DNA of 64,000 nt. Origin: Microcoleus sp. FACHB-68 (GTDB taxonomy: Bacteria; Cyanobacteriota; Cyanobacteriia; Cyanobacteriales; Oscillatoriaceae). The stretch covers positions 1 to 64,000 of the forward strand of contig NZ_JACJOT010000016.1 of the NCBI RefSeq assembly GCF_014695715.1. The letters are read 5' to 3'. The notes beneath the pieces were generated by a model. That model did not search any database. It saw only the letters and a program-made list of their open reading frames with translations, and was not told the DNA's origin. This document shows positions 27,566 to 37,053 of this stretch, piece after piece. Within the stretch, counting starts at the first letter, position 1. Each line of letters opens with the position of its first letter. Both the position numbers and the translations under genes were made by a program.

Positions 27566-28849
27566 TTAGACTAAAGCCGGCACAGGAGTATTGAGGTGGG
27601 GATAGAGGGGGAAACGCTCGCACAAAGAAGCCACTCGCCGACGGCAATCTTGGGCAATGGCTTCATCTTCCGGATTCAGTAAGCGATCCGCAATAATGTC
27701 AGCAATTTCTGTGAATTCCACACTTCCCATGCCGCGTGTGGTCATAGCCGGCGAACCTAGCCTTAAACCACTGGTGACAAACGGCGATTCTGGGTCAAAG
27801 GGAACAGTATTTTTATTTGCTGTAATATTGACGGCGCTCACTAACTGGTCAGCTTGCTTGCCGGTCATGCCAACAGAACGCAAATCGAGGAGCATCAGGT
27901 GGTTATCGGTGCCGCCTGAAACAATTTTGATGCCTCGTTTTTGCAATTGCGCGGCGAGGGCGCGGGCATTTTCAATCACTTGGCCAGAATAGGTTTTAAA
28001 TTCTGGTTTGAGGGCTTCACCGAAAGCAACTGCTTTACCGGCAATGACGTGTTCTAGCGGCCCGCCTTGGGTGCCAGGGAACACGGATTTATCAAGTTTC
28101 TTGCCGAGTTCAGCATCGCCGGTGAGGATTAAACCGCCGCGAGGGCCACGCAGGGTTTTGTGCGTGGTGGTGGTGACGACGTGGCAGTGGGAGATGGGGT
28201 TAGGATGGTGGCCGGTTGCAACTAAACCTGCGATGTGGGCGATATCGGCCAGCAGGTAGGCACCGATTTCATCGGCAATCGCCCGGAATTTGTCAAACTG
28301 GATAACGCGGGGATAAGCTGAATAGCCGCAGATCAGTAATTTAGGCCGGTGTTGCAGCGCCAATTCCCGGATCTGATCGTAGTCTAGCTGCTCTGTTTCC
28401 GGGCTGACTCCGTAGTCACAGACTTTGAACCATTTGCCGGACACATTCACTGGGGAACCGTGGGTTAAATGTCCCCCATGTGAGAGATCCATCCCCATAA
28501 TGGTGTCTCCAGGCTCTAGCAGAGTCAGGAAGACGGCAAAGTTTGCTTGTGCTCCTGAGTGGGGCTGCACGTTAGCGTGAGCGGCACCGAATAGCTGTTT
28601 AGCCCGGTCGATGGCTAATTGCTCGATTTTGTCAACAAATTCGCAACCGCCGTAATAGCGTTTACCGGGCAAGCCTTCGGCATATTTGTTTGTTAAGACT
28701 GAGCCTTGGGCGGACAGAACTGCCGGTGAGGTGAAGTTTTCACTTGCAATGAGTTCCAAGTGATCCTGCTGCCGATGGAGTTCTTGCTCGATGAAGCCGG
28801 CAACATCGGGATCGCTCTTGGCGAGGAAGTCAAAATTAGTCTGAGTCAC
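27566..28849 (-). CDS. glyA: serine hydroxymethyltransferase
   Basis: PLP enzyme interconverting serine and glycine with transfer of a one-carbon unit to tetrahydrofolate. Conserved parts: [35 protein letters not shown], and the PLP-lysine motif [16 protein letters not shown]. The start is set at GTG 28849, which follows GGGGAGAGAG and yields the usual 427 residues; 59 further open codons upstream have unrelated composition. One-carbon units also link it to the 5-formyl-THF cyclo-ligase at 17474. Confidence 0.96.
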   Translation of the reverse strand: MTQTNFDFLAKSDPDVAGFIEQELHRQQDHLELIASENFTSPAVLSAQGSVLTNKYAEGLPGKRYYGGCEFVDKIEQLAIDRAKQLFGAAHANVQPHSGAQANFAVFLTLLEPGDTIMGMDLSHGGHLTHGSPVNVSGKWFKVCDYGVSPETEQLDYDQIRELALQHRPKLLICGYSAYPRVIQFDKFRAIADEIGAYLLADIAHIAGLVATGHHPNPISHCHVVTTTTHKTLRGPRGGLILTGDAELGKKLDKSVFPGTQGGPLEHVIAGKAVAFGEALKPEFKTYSGQVIENARALAAQLQKRGIKIVSGGTDNHLMLLDLRSVGMTGKQADQLVSAVNITANKNTVPFDPESPFVTSGLRLGSPAMTTRGMGSVEFTEIADIIADRLLNPEDEAIAQDCRRRVASLCERFPLYPHLNTPVPALV

Positions 28850-29173
28850 GGAAGCTCTCTCCCCAGGAAAAATGTTCGACAATGGCTTTAATCTCAGGTC
28901 AGTGGCGCTTGCATTCGCGAAGAATGTGGTTGCTTTCTCAGCCAGCCTATGTTTCCCAAAAACATTGATTATATACCATGCTTTAGGGAAAATCCCTTGC
29001 CAATCGCGAAGGTCAGTTTTAGCCACAGATTCCTGAGGGCCGGTGTCAAAAATGACGCAACAGATACTTTAACGCGTTGATGGGCACATTAAGCTGTGTG
29101 TTAATTTGCCCGATTTCCCAAAAAGCCTGAATAGAATGAACTCAGTGGTGTAGGGGATCACCGGAGGTGTGGA

Positions 29174-29371
29174 ATGTTAGTTATTTTGATGGACAATCAG
29201 TTACTTTCCCCTCAGCAAGTTTGCCAAACCTGTTTAATGGCCGATCAAAGCGGTCAACCTCGCTGGCGCAAAGGTCAACTTTGCTGTGGCAACCAAATTA
29301 GCCAACTGGCAGAGCACCAACCAGCCCAATATGAATGTCAGATGGGTTTCCGAATTGCCAATATTGAGTGA
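29174..29371 (+). CDS. small Cys-containing protein, 65 aa
   Basis: A strong GGAGGTG precedes ATG 29174. The product has a CxxC motif (CQTC, residues 17-20), a second cysteine pair (QLCCG, about 37-38) and a late CQMG cysteine, which together could bind a metal, plus the ending GFRIANIE. The strong ribosome-binding site and even residue distribution argue for a real gene. I believe it is conserved in cyanobacteria but know no function. It precedes the Tic20-like gene by 131 bp. Confidence 0.65.
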   Translation: MLVILMDNQLLSPQQVCQTCLMADQSGQPRWRKGQLCCGNQISQLAEHQPAQYECQMGFRIANIE

Positions 29372-29502
29372 TATTCGGCTGTGAAACTCAAGTGCGATCT
29401 CTTGGCAGTGAGCCGGCACAACCTTCCAGCGTTCTCGGCAACTGCGTTATCCTGAGTTCAGACGCAACTAATGATACACACTCTGGCTCAGGAGGATACC
29501 TC

Positions 29503-29979
29503 ATGTCTTGGCGCGGTTCTATGACTGTTTCAGATCGGATTTTTGCCTGCTTGCCTTATCTGCTGCCCCTCATTGATGGAATCGTCTTTGGGCAGTTTTT
29601 ATTTGCACAATTTCCACCTCTAGGGCTTATTTTGCTACCGTTGCTGCCCTTGTTGCAGATTTATAACACGATTCCCTTCGCCGGCTTGATTATTTTCTTT
29701 GCCTTGTTTCTTCTTGTGGTCAGAAACGAAAAAATCAGTCATTTTATTCGTTTCAACACCATGCAGGCAATTCTTTTAGATATTGTTTTGATGCTGTGCG
29801 GGATAATTGTGCCCATTTTAGGCAAGGGTCTCCAAACCGGATTTGTCATGGAAACGCTATATAACATGATATTTCTGGGCGTGTTGGCAGCCTTTATCTA
29901 TGCCGTGGTGCAGTCGGCGATGGGGCGTTATGCAGAAATCCCGACGATTTCCGAGGCGGTTCATATGCAAGTGCGTTAG
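29503..29979 (+). CDS. Tic20-like membrane protein
   Basis: Cyanobacterial homologue of the chloroplast inner-envelope import component Tic20; role in bacteria unsettled. The 158-residue protein has four hydrophobic segments with the motifs RIFACLPYLLPLIDG, FIRFNTMQAILLDI and a C-terminal YAEIPTISEAVHMQV. ATG 29503 is preferred because AGGAGG lies 7 nt upstream; the longer open frame from 29368 adds 45 residues of unlikely composition. Confidence 0.88.
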   Translation: MSWRGSMTVSDRIFACLPYLLPLIDGIVFGQFLFAQFPPLGLILLPLLPLLQIYNTIPFAGLIIFFALFLLVVRNEKISHFIRFNTMQAILLDIVLMLCGIIVPILGKGLQTGFVMETLYNMIFLGVLAAFIYAVVQSAMGRYAEIPTISEAVHMQVR

Positions 29980-30022
29980 GGAGATGTGAGGAGCGAAGAC
30001 ACCCTGATAGCACTTTAAGGCT

Positions 30023-30814
30023 TTATGGCCGGCTCAATGATGGCCGTGCCACTACAGTATTTTCCAGTGCGCCAATTCCTTCTATTTCAACGCGAACCCG
30101 ATCACCAATTTGCAATGGCCCGACGCCCTGTGGTGTGCCGGTGAGTACCACATCTCCGGGCAGGAGAGTCATGATTTGAGAGATATAGGATACCAGAACA
30201 TCCGGTGGAAAAACCATCCGATCAATCGAGGAGGACTGCACCGGCTGAGGGCTGTTATTTACAAAGGTTTGCAGACGTGCACCCGGACTTAATTCTCGGA
30301 CAATCCACGGCCCAAGGGGGCAGAAGGTATTAAATCCTTTGGCTCGTGTCCACTGTCCATCCTGCTGCTGTAAATCCCTAGCAGTGACATCGTTGGCGAT
30401 CGTGTAACCCCAAATTTTATTTTGGGCCTCCCCTGGGTTGCAGTCGGCACAAGGTTCGCCAATAATCAGGGCCAGTTCTCCCTCGTAATCCACCCGCTTT
30501 GACTGGACTGGATAGGTGATCGATGTTTCTGTTGCGATCACAGCGGTTGGCGGTTTCAGGAACAAGAGAGGTTCAGCCGGCACGGGTGTGCCCATTTCGG
30601 CGGCATGATCGACATAATTTTTGCCAACTGCAACAATTTTGGAAGGAGCGCAGGGCGCGAGGATTTGATAACTATCTGGTTCTAAGTGCAAGTCAGTGGG
30701 TTGCCCTTTTAACCAGGGAGGCGCATCAAGTACCTGAACGCCTCGGCTAAGTTGCAATAAACCATAGTGAATCTGTCCCTTTGGTGTTTGGACGCGGACG
30801 TAGCGCTGTGCCAT
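30023..30814 (-). CDS. fumarylacetoacetate hydrolase family protein
   Basis: Enzyme of the FAH fold (PF01557), which includes acylpyruvase, oxaloacetate decarboxylase and related C-C bond hydrolases; the exact substrate cannot be read from sequence. About 263 residues from ATG 30814. Motifs: KIVAVGKNYVDHAAEMG, LFLKPPTAV, the metal ligands in VDYEGELALIIG, YTIANDVTARDLQ, and GDVVLTGTPQGVGPL. The 25 codons upstream of this ATG are rejected as an unlikely extension. No operon partner. Confidence 0.9.
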   Translation of the reverse strand: MAQRYVRVQTPKGQIHYGLLQLSRGVQVLDAPPWLKGQPTDLHLEPDSYQILAPCAPSKIVAVGKNYVDHAAEMGTPVPAEPLLFLKPPTAVIATETSITYPVQSKRVDYEGELALIIGEPCADCNPGEAQNKIWGYTIANDVTARDLQQQDGQWTRAKGFNTFCPLGPWIVRELSPGARLQTFVNNSPQPVQSSSIDRMVFPPDVLVSYISQIMTLLPGDVVLTGTPQGVGPLQIGDRVRVEIEGIGALENTVVARPSLSRP

Positions 30815-30889
30815 GACTTTGCGTTCTGTTTTAGGATTTATTGTTGAGCTTGCGTGCGAATCGCTCAAACGTAGATTTTCACTGTTCAC

Positions 30890-31417
30890 AGCTTAAAAGG
30901 CACCCGTTGATAAGAAAAGATGAATGACTATCCGATCAAAATCCACAATATTGTAATGCCTCAGTTCTTCAGTAACGCTGGGGAGTTGTATCAATTTTTA
31001 GGGTTTAATTTTAGAATAGGGATGGGATGAAGTCTGGCGTAATCCATAAGCCGCCAAGGTTTGAGCGATTAGCAGCTCCCTCAATATTTGAAATTAATCA
31101 ACCGGATTTGTTTTAAGTAGGTGCTTGCTGCCTTCTAAAAAAGATAGGGATGCCGGTGTCCAGAGACATTCAACACAAATTCAATTGTGAGTTAGATGTT
31201 TTGGATGCTAAGATATAGGTTTTGCAAGTCAAGAGAAGCGGCTGCTGTAGCGCACTCAACTTGCTGTGGCTGGGGGTCTTAATGCCTCCGCAGGCGGCTG
31301 CACTGCCTGTTGAGTTTAAAGGAGGCACCGTAGGTTTAGTCTGTCGTGTGCACAACAATATTACCCGCTTAAGCCTGAAGGTTTGACCTAGGGAAAATGT
31401 CCAAAGGATAGGAACTC
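30890..31417. other. 528-bp spacer with the rpsF leader
   Basis: A GC-rich, potentially folded stretch (about 31235-31340, CTGCTGTAGCGC, GCCTCCGCAGGCGGC) lies upstream of rpsF. Part of it (GCCTCCGCAGGCGGC) can form a short stem. It could be an autoregulatory ribosomal-protein leader, but I cannot match it to the known S6/S18 motif. No gene is supported here. Confidence 0.35.
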
Positions 31418-31771
31418 ATGAACTACATTTACGAAACCATGTACATCTTGCGTCCAGATATGGGCGAAGAGCTAACAGAACAAGCAATTGCCAAGTACCA
31501 AAAGATTCTGCGCGATAACGGAGCAGAGCCGGTGGATACTCAGCATCGGGGCAAGCGTCGCTTAGCCTACGAAATCCTGAATTACCGGGAAGGCATTTAT
31601 ATTCAAATGAACTACCAGGCACCAGGAAACGTAGTGGCGCTTGTGGAGCGAGCGATGCGTTTGAGTGATGAAGTGATTCGTTATCTGACGATTAAGCAAG
31701 AAGTGACTGAGCCAAAGGCAGAGCCAGCCGCAAGCACTGCCACAGCTACAGCCGCAGCCGTCGCAGTTTAA
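31418..31771 (+). CDS. rpsF: 30S ribosomal protein S6
   Basis: Small-subunit protein S6, 117 residues, with the classic start [22 protein letters not shown] and [10 protein letters not shown]. The C-terminus carries an Ala/Thr-rich tail ([15 protein letters not shown]), as in several cyanobacteria. AAGGATAGGA before the ATG is the ribosome-binding site. It is monocistronic here, without rpsR (S18), and is followed by a duplicated terminator. Confidence 0.97.
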   Translation: MNYIYETMYILRPDMGEELTEQAIAKYQKILRDNGAEPVDTQHRGKRRLAYEILNYREGIYIQMNYQAPGNVVALVERAMRLSDEVIRYLTIKQEVTEPKAEPAASTATATAAAVAV

Positions 31772-31788
31772 TTTACTTACAGCTCATT

Positions 31789-31902
31789 GCAAAAACTCCC
31801 CTGTCCTTTGGACAGAGGAGAAATTTTTTGTAGGTTCACCGAAAAGCAAAAACTCCTCTGTCCTCTAGACACAGGAGAAAATTTTTGTGGGTTCACCGAA
31901 AC
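31789..31902 (+). terminator. tandemly duplicated rho-independent terminator
   Basis: A 57-nt unit occurs twice (31789-31845 and 31846-31902), about 50 of 57 positions identical by eye. Each begins GCAAAAACTCC, forms a stem of about 10 bp (CTCCCCTGTCC with GGACAGAGGAG; CTCCTCTGTC with GACACAGGAG), and ends in a T-run and GGTTCACCGAAA. Because A-runs precede each stem, the hairpins may also end transcription arriving from the minus strand. Confidence 0.75.
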
Positions 31903-32060
31903 GCCGTCTTACCTCAGTTTTTGACCTGGAAAAATCCAGGTGGGCACCGATTGTCCAGCTTAAAGTTTCCGGCTACTTGGCCGGTCTACTGCTGCTAGAA
32001 ACTATTAGGTTCCCTTTTTCAACAAGACATAGATCATAAAACATTATTGGCAGTCACCAA
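31846..32060 (-). ncRNA. possible small RNA between rpsF and purK
   Basis: On the minus strand a promoter-like pair TTGGTG (32060-32055) and TATGAT (32038-32033), spaced 16 nt, is followed by about 180 nt of stem-rich sequence (ACCTGG-ATTTTT-CCAGGT; CCGGCCAAGTAGCCGG) ending in the hairpin and T-run at 31846-31877. From memory, the cyanobacterial 6S RNA gene is found near purK in some species, but no expected 6S pairing was confirmed. This is a candidate only. Confidence 0.3.
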
Positions 32061-32116
32061 CGTCTCAGTGGAACCTCTTCTATTGTAATCACTTCGCCAG
32101 CGTTCGCAAGGGGGTA

Positions 32117-33274
32117 TCAACCGTACCAAATCGAGTCGCAAATCTGGGCTAGCTTCAGACTTTCTTGCCGCAGCTGGGCAGATGGGGAATTTTGCAAAAC
32201 AGTAACGTGCCCCAATTTGCGTCCAGGGCGTGATTCTGTCTTGCCGTACCAGTGGACATGAGCGTGAGGAATCTCAGCCAGCTGTTGCCGTTTGGCAAGG
32301 TAGGGGTTTTGGGAACGCTCATAACCCAACAGGTTCACCATCACAGCACCGGCACAACTAAGATTTGGGTTTCCCAAGGGTAGATTACAAACCGCTCTGA
32401 GATGCTGTTCAAATTGGGAGGTTTCGCCGGCATCAAGGGAGAAATGACCAGAATTGTGGGTGCGAGGGGCAATTTCATTGATCAGCACCTGTCCAGTGGC
32501 CGTTAAAAATAGCTCAATGCCAAAGATGCCAACTGCTTGCAAGCTTTCTAAAAGGGTGCGGGCAATTTCTTCAATCTCTACTATTGTTTTTGGCTCAAGA
32601 TTCGCCGGCACAATCACACGCCGGCACACTTGGTTTTCTTGCTGGGTTTCCACAATCGGGTAAATCGCAATCTCACCGGCAGCGGAACGAGCGGCGATAA
32701 CCGCTAATTCTCGCTCAAAGGGGACAAATTCCTCTAACATCACCGGCACATATTTCCATTGCTCCCAAGTCGCTTCTAGCTCGGATTGGCTTTTGATAAT
32801 CGCAGTGCCTTGGCCATCATAACCATGCCGGCGGGCTTTCATCACTAGCGGGAAATCCGAGGGTTCAATTTGGGGAGCGGCTGCTTGGGCGCTTGATTTT
32901 TCTTCTAGGGCAAAGAATTTAGGCACCGGCAGTCCTAAATCCCGCATATAGGAGCGCTGATGGTATTTATCTAGTAGGGGTGCTAAAACTTGCAGGCTGG
33001 GGCGGAAACAAACGCCTCTTTCGGCTAGAGGCATTAAGGCGTCTAAGTTAACAAATTCATTCTCAAAGGTGATTACGTCGCACCGGCTGGCTAGCTGCGC
33101 GGTGGCTTCGGCATCATCAATCGGTGCCAAGATGGTATCCGTAGCAATGGCAACGGCTGGATCGCTCTGATTGGGCGTTTGAATGATTAATTTCACCCCC
33201 AATTTCTCGGCAGCACCCGCCATCATCCAAGCCAATTGTCCGCCGCCAATGATTCCGACTCGCTCTATTACCAT
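32117..33274 (-). CDS. purK: 5-(carboxyamino)imidazole ribonucleotide synthase
   Basis: ATP-grasp enzyme of purine synthesis that carboxylates AIR to N5-CAIR. It shows the N-terminal VGIIGGGQLAWMM, FENEFVN, RRHGYDGQGTAII, the EEFVPFERELAVI segment, and NEIAPRTHNSGH with metal ligands. ATG 33274 overlaps the stop of the upstream pentapeptide gene as TAATG; GTG 33283 is an alternative that adds three residues. Coupling with a lumenal protein gene has no obvious functional meaning. Confidence 0.95.
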   Translation of the reverse strand: MVIERVGIIGGGQLAWMMAGAAEKLGVKLIIQTPNQSDPAVAIATDTILAPIDDAEATAQLASRCDVITFENEFVNLDALMPLAERGVCFRPSLQVLAPLLDKYHQRSYMRDLGLPVPKFFALEEKSSAQAAAPQIEPSDFPLVMKARRHGYDGQGTAIIKSQSELEATWEQWKYVPVMLEEFVPFERELAVIAARSAAGEIAIYPIVETQQENQVCRRVIVPANLEPKTIVEIEEIARTLLESLQAVGIFGIELFLTATGQVLINEIAPRTHNSGHFSLDAGETSQFEQHLRAVCNLPLGNPNLSCAGAVMVNLLGYERSQNPYLAKRQQLAEIPHAHVHWYGKTESRPGRKLGHVTVLQNSPSAQLRQESLKLAQICDSIWYG

Positions 33275-33765
33275 TACCGGCACCCCAATGAGTCACGAGT
33301 GGACACGCCGGTTTTTGAGTTAACACCGGAAGCTTTAGCGCAGAGTTCTTTAACTTGAGCGCCGTCAAGCATGGCATCTGTAAAGTCAGCGCCGGCGATG
33401 TTTGTATTATTAAAGATTGATTGCAGCAAAATGGTTTCTACCAAAACCGCATCGCTTAAATCGACGCCGTTAAGGTTGACGCGATCCACCATTGCGTTGG
33501 TTAAATCTACACCGTGAAAATTAGCTTTCGTCAAGACAGAAGCACTAAAGATTGCACCCCGTAAGTCGGCATCGGCAAAGTTAGTAAACTCCAGATTGGC
33601 ATTAGAAAATTCTGCCACTTGCAGAGTTTGCCCAGAAAAATCTCGCCGGCTAAGTTGAGCGTTACTAAACGAGAGAGGGGGGGGATAGTCTAGTGCTTGG
33701 GCTGGGGAGGGCCGGCACAAACAAATCAGGGCGAGTAGAAATGCAGTCAGTAGCCGAAGAATCAT
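33274..33765 (-). CDS. exported pentapeptide-repeat protein (thylakoid-lumen type)
   Basis: The 163-residue protein begins with a signal peptide (MILRLLTAFLLALICLC, cleavage near AQA) and continues with A(D/N)LxX-type pentapeptides (about residues 45-140: NANLEF, DADLRG, GVDLTN, NGVDLSDA, GADFTDA), which fold as a right-handed square helix. The C-terminus has two cysteines (ELCAKA, SLGCR) that could form a disulphide. It resembles chloroplast thylakoid-lumen pentapeptide proteins. An open frame extends 32 residues upstream but ATG 33765 gives a proper signal. Confidence 0.85.
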   Translation of the reverse strand: MILRLLTAFLLALICLCRPSPAQALDYPPPLSFSNAQLSRRDFSGQTLQVAEFSNANLEFTNFADADLRGAIFSASVLTKANFHGVDLTNAMVDRVNLNGVDLSDAVLVETILLQSIFNNTNIAGADFTDAMLDGAQVKELCAKASGVNSKTGVSTRDSLGCR

Positions 33766-34394
33766 AAAAATATCCGATGAAATTGAACACATTAAGCAAA
33801 TATTCCAGTCAAAGCGAAATATTCGGCTTATAAATCTTTTGCTCGATTCATATTTTATCAAGCCGAATCGAATGCCTTTACTTGTTAGAGAGCAGTTGGC
33901 AGCGCATTGAGTTTGGTTTTGATGGGGGTTGATTAAATTATTTTCTCATTCTGCGGTTATTTTAATTCAAAAATTCGTTCTTAAATTTTTGCAGAGGTGT
34001 TTAGAGAGAAAGTTCTGATACTACCTGAACAGCAAGCATTGCCTAGCCAAATTTGAGTTTTTTGAAGTTTCCTAAAGTTAAAACTTTGAAATATTTAAAA
34101 TTTTGAAGTTATTTTATTTTGTTTTAAAATAGCGGCATTTTAACCATAAGAAACTTCTGCTTCAAATAAATTGTTAAACGAACGTACACCTAATTCGCTA
34201 TTCTTTGACACCGGATTGACCTCAACCAATGCTTCTCCCCATCTCCCCCTCTATCTCAACAAAAAGAATAAATACATAGCCGCTTAGACTTCTTGGCTGG
34301 CAAATCTGTCTTTGTGCTTATCTCATCCGGTATACAAGATCGCCCTTCTTTTTGTCTAGGATCTGAATAGATGAAGTTTAACAAAGGTGATATC
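33766..34394. other. AT-rich divergent spacer, about 630 bp
   Basis: This AT-rich stretch separates the pentapeptide gene (minus) from the small membrane protein gene (plus). It must hold both promoters. No ORF, RNA or repeat could be supported. Confidence 0.4.
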
Positions 34395-34805
34395 ATGCCA
34401 AACTTTCTAATAACTTGGTTAGTTGCAGCCAGCTCCCTGGTTTTTACCTCCTATATTGTACCGGGCATGGAAGTTCAAAGTTTTCAGGCTGCCGCCATTG
34501 CAGCAGTTGTCTTGGGCTTAGCCAATGCGATTGTTAGACCACTTTTGGTCGTTTTAACACTTCCGGTTACAATTTTGACCTTGGGTTTGTTTTTGTTTGT
34601 CGTTAACGCCCTCACACTTCAGCTAGTCGGCGCAGTAACGCCTGGTTTTATCGTTGGAAATATCTTTTCCGCCCTGATGGGTTCAGTGGTGCTGTCGTTT
34701 GTTTCCGGCGCAGTCGGCAAGTTTGTACAGCCGGTGCCGAATTCGCCTCAAATCGGCTCGCGTGGGGTAGATTCTTTGCCAGATTCAGCATCAAATCCCA
34801 GATAA
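34395..34805 (+). CDS. small four-helix membrane protein of the phage-holin-like family
   Basis: Member of the PF04020-type 'mycobacterial 4-TMS phage holin' family, widespread in bacteria and not phage-specific here. The 136-residue product has four hydrophobic segments and the motifs GLANAIVRPLLVVLTLPVTILTLG and LFLFVVNALTLQLV. ATG 34395 follows AAAGGTGAT; an ATG eight codons upstream is less likely. The last 58 bp overlap the end of the convergent cbiG-cobJ gene. Function unknown. Confidence 0.85.
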   Translation: MPNFLITWLVAASSLVFTSYIVPGMEVQSFQAAAIAAVVLGLANAIVRPLLVVLTLPVTILTLGLFLFVVNALTLQLVGAVTPGFIVGNIFSALMGSVVLSFVSGAVGKFVQPVPNSPQIGSRGVDSLPDSASNPR

Positions 34806-36703
34806 CCTCTTGGCGTAATCATCCAATCTGCATGGGTGCGGGTGCTGCTGTTGCCAATTAGCACAGTTGTCAGCATATTAATGGGTATTTCATTAAATTT
34901 GTCAAGGGTAGTGATCGTAATTTCTTCATCCTCTCGATAGGCCGAGCGAACAATGGCTACCGGCGTGCTAGGGTGACGATGTTTTAAGAAAATTTGCTGG
35001 GCGCTCACAATCTGCTCAGTTCGAGTCAGTGAGCGCGGATTGTAAAGCGCTGTTACAAAGTCTGCCATTGCAGCGGCTGTAAGGCGCTTTTCTATGACTT
35101 CCCAAGGCGTCAGTAAATCGCTCAAGCTGATGGCGCAAAAGTCGTGCATTAAAGGTGCGCCGACGCGAGAAGCAGCAGATTGCAAGGCACTGATGCCGGG
35201 GAAAACTTGGACTGCCGGCACTTTACCATCCCAACCTAGGGCGCGGAGTTCTTCTAGCACTAAACCCGCCATGCCGTAGATACCGCAGTCACCGGATGAG
35301 ACAACGGCAACCGTTAAACCCCAATTTGCCAGCTCAATTGCGCGTTCGGCACGTTGGCGTTCTTGGGTAATGGGGAGGGATTCAACGATTTGACCGGCAC
35401 GCAGCAGAGGGGCGATAAGGTCGATATAGAGGGAATATCCGATGACGGCATCAGCTTGAGTCACCGCAGTTTGAGCCGCCGGCGTCATTTGATCGAGTTT
35501 TCCCGGTCCTGTACCAATCAGAAATAGAGTGCCGGTGCGTCCCGTATATTCTTGCTGAGATTGAGCAACCGCAATCGTAACTGCCCCTGGTTGTTCTGGA
35601 TCTCGGTAAATTTGTTTGGGAATTAGTAGGGAATTGTTTGCCGGCATTAAAGGATTAGAAAATTGATTGCCGGCTGCAATTGCCGCCGCTTCAGCAACAC
35701 TGGGAGTTCCCACTTCTGCTTCTACAATCGTTGAAGGGGTAGGGACAGGGATGCCGCGTAAGGTTTCTGCTGGGAAAGTTTTTACCGGCAAGTGCCAATC
35801 TTGACAAAGTTCGATAATTCCCACTTCATCGGCTTTGATATCGATAGTCGCGATGCCGGCAATCGCTTTTAACGCGAGTTGATGAGTTTTAAATACTTGC
35901 TGAATAGCAGTTTCAATTAATTGTCTCGACGTTCCCCGTTCACAGCCGATTCCCACCCATAAAACTTTGGGATGCCAGTGTATTTGTGGAATAGGGGAAG
36001 GGGATATTAGAAGTTGATCTTTAAAAGTAATCCTAATTTGAGCATGGGGCATGGGGGGGATATTTTCTCTTTCTTCCCCTCTCTCAAAATAAAAGGGATG
36101 CCCTTCCGGTAGGTGAGATTGCCAGAGAGTTAAACCGGCTTCTTGAAAGATTTCTACAGTTTCTCCGCGTGCAACTGCTGCACTCACACCCGTCCAATCT
36201 CCCTCGCCGCGTTGCCAGCCAAAAGGAACACCCAGCATATCAACTGCCGGCAAACCCAATCCTGCTGAAGCGCCGGTTAAAACAGGAGTTGCACCCAGTT
36301 GCCTTGCAATTAACCTTGCCAGTTGATCCGCGCCGCCTTGATGTCCACTGCATAAACTGATTACAAACTGGCCGGTTTCATCAACAACCACAACTGCTGG
36401 ATCAGTGGATTTATGCTGCAAAAGGGGTGCAATGAGGCGAACAACCGCACCGGCAGCCAAACTAAAGACAAACGCCCCATGATCAGCCCAGATATTAGCC
36501 AGGTGGTCTTTAAGAGAGCCGGTGTAAGCTTTTATTGTAAGACGAGTATTTTGCTCACCTGCCGTCTTTACAACATCCAATAGAGATTCTGGCACCCATA
36601 GAGTCGCATCAGCACTCTGACAGAAAGACAGCAAGCGTTTAGCGCCGGCAGGAGTCGTAGCAATTGCAGCTAAAGGCTGAAACTCAGCCAAGAGTAATCC
36701 CAT
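34748..36703 (-). CDS. cobJ: CbiG-CobJ fusion of cobalamin synthesis
   Basis: Two corrin-ring enzymes in one chain of 651 residues. The N-terminal 325 residues are CbiG (cobalt-precorrin-5A hydrolase: CSGHQGGADQLARLIA, GLPAVDMLG, WVGIGCERGTSRQLIE); residues from about 388 are CobJ/CbiH (precorrin-3B C17-methyltransferase: LFLIGTGPGKLDQMTP, VVSSGDCGIYGMAG, FVTALYNPRS). Such fusions are known in cyanobacteria. A linker near residues 210-235 (ERGEERENIPPMPHAQ) contains the GCATGGGG spacer repeat in frame. The 3' end overlaps the convergent holin-like gene. Confidence 0.93.
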   Translation of the reverse strand: MGLLLAEFQPLAAIATTPAGAKRLLSFCQSADATLWVPESLLDVVKTAGEQNTRLTIKAYTGSLKDHLANIWADHGAFVFSLAAGAVVRLIAPLLQHKSTDPAVVVVDETGQFVISLCSGHQGGADQLARLIARQLGATPVLTGASAGLGLPAVDMLGVPFGWQRGEGDWTGVSAAVARGETVEIFQEAGLTLWQSHLPEGHPFYFERGEERENIPPMPHAQIRITFKDQLLISPSPIPQIHWHPKVLWVGIGCERGTSRQLIETAIQQVFKTHQLALKAIAGIATIDIKADEVGIIELCQDWHLPVKTFPAETLRGIPVPTPSTIVEAEVGTPSVAEAAAIAAGNQFSNPLMPANNSLLIPKQIYRDPEQPGAVTIAVAQSQQEYTGRTGTLFLIGTGPGKLDQMTPAAQTAVTQADAVIGYSLYIDLIAPLLRAGQIVESLPITQERQRAERAIELANWGLTVAVVSSGDCGIYGMAGLVLEELRALGWDGKVPAVQVFPGISALQSAASRVGAPLMHDFCAISLSDLLTPWEVIEKRLTAAAMADFVTALYNPRSLTRTEQIVSAQQIFLKHRHPSTPVAIVRSAYREDEEITITTLDKFNEIPINMLTTVLIGNSSTRTHADWMITPRGYLGFDAESGKESTPREPI

Positions 36704-36787
36704 TGAAAACTTAATTGATAGATAAACTTAAGCTTAGCAAGCTTGACACAACAACGAATAGATGTCCAGCCAACATCCTCCATTCCC

Positions 36788-37023
36788 ATCATCAACCATC
36801 ATCTATGCCTAACGGCACGCTGCGCTATCATCTGTGTTTATCTGTGTGCATCTGTGGTCAAAAAAATCTTAAATTTATCCCCAAAAATCCTCAACCTCAC
36901 AAACCATCATCTATGCCTAACGGCACGCTGCGCTATCATCTGCGTTATCTGTGGACGCAGGTGGAACTAGAATGATGAGCAAAGCACATTCAAGTTTCAC
37001 CTGCGGAATCTGCGGTTAAAAAA
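36788..37023. repeat. two copies of a spacer repeat with CATCTGTGTTTATCTG cores
   Basis: Two copies of ACCATCATCTATGCCTAACG followed by GCACGCTGCGCTATCATCTG occur at about 36796 and 36903, each joined to the reverse form of the CGCAGATAAA repeat (36835-36860, 36937-36960), and a final partial copy at 37000-37020 (ATCTGCGGTTAAAAAATC). Short open frames across it are artefacts. Confidence 0.7.
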
Positions 37024-37053
37024 TCTTAAAACCCACAAACCTTCACCACACAA

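Noticed and set aside
34395-34805. Prophage remnant because of the holin-like gene
   Set aside because: No other phage gene is nearby and this family is common in bacterial chromosomes.
36715-36975. Two overlapping frames with duplicated MPNGTLRYHL
   Set aside because: The duplication is at DNA level in spacer repeats and both frames are open, as expected for repeat-derived artefacts.
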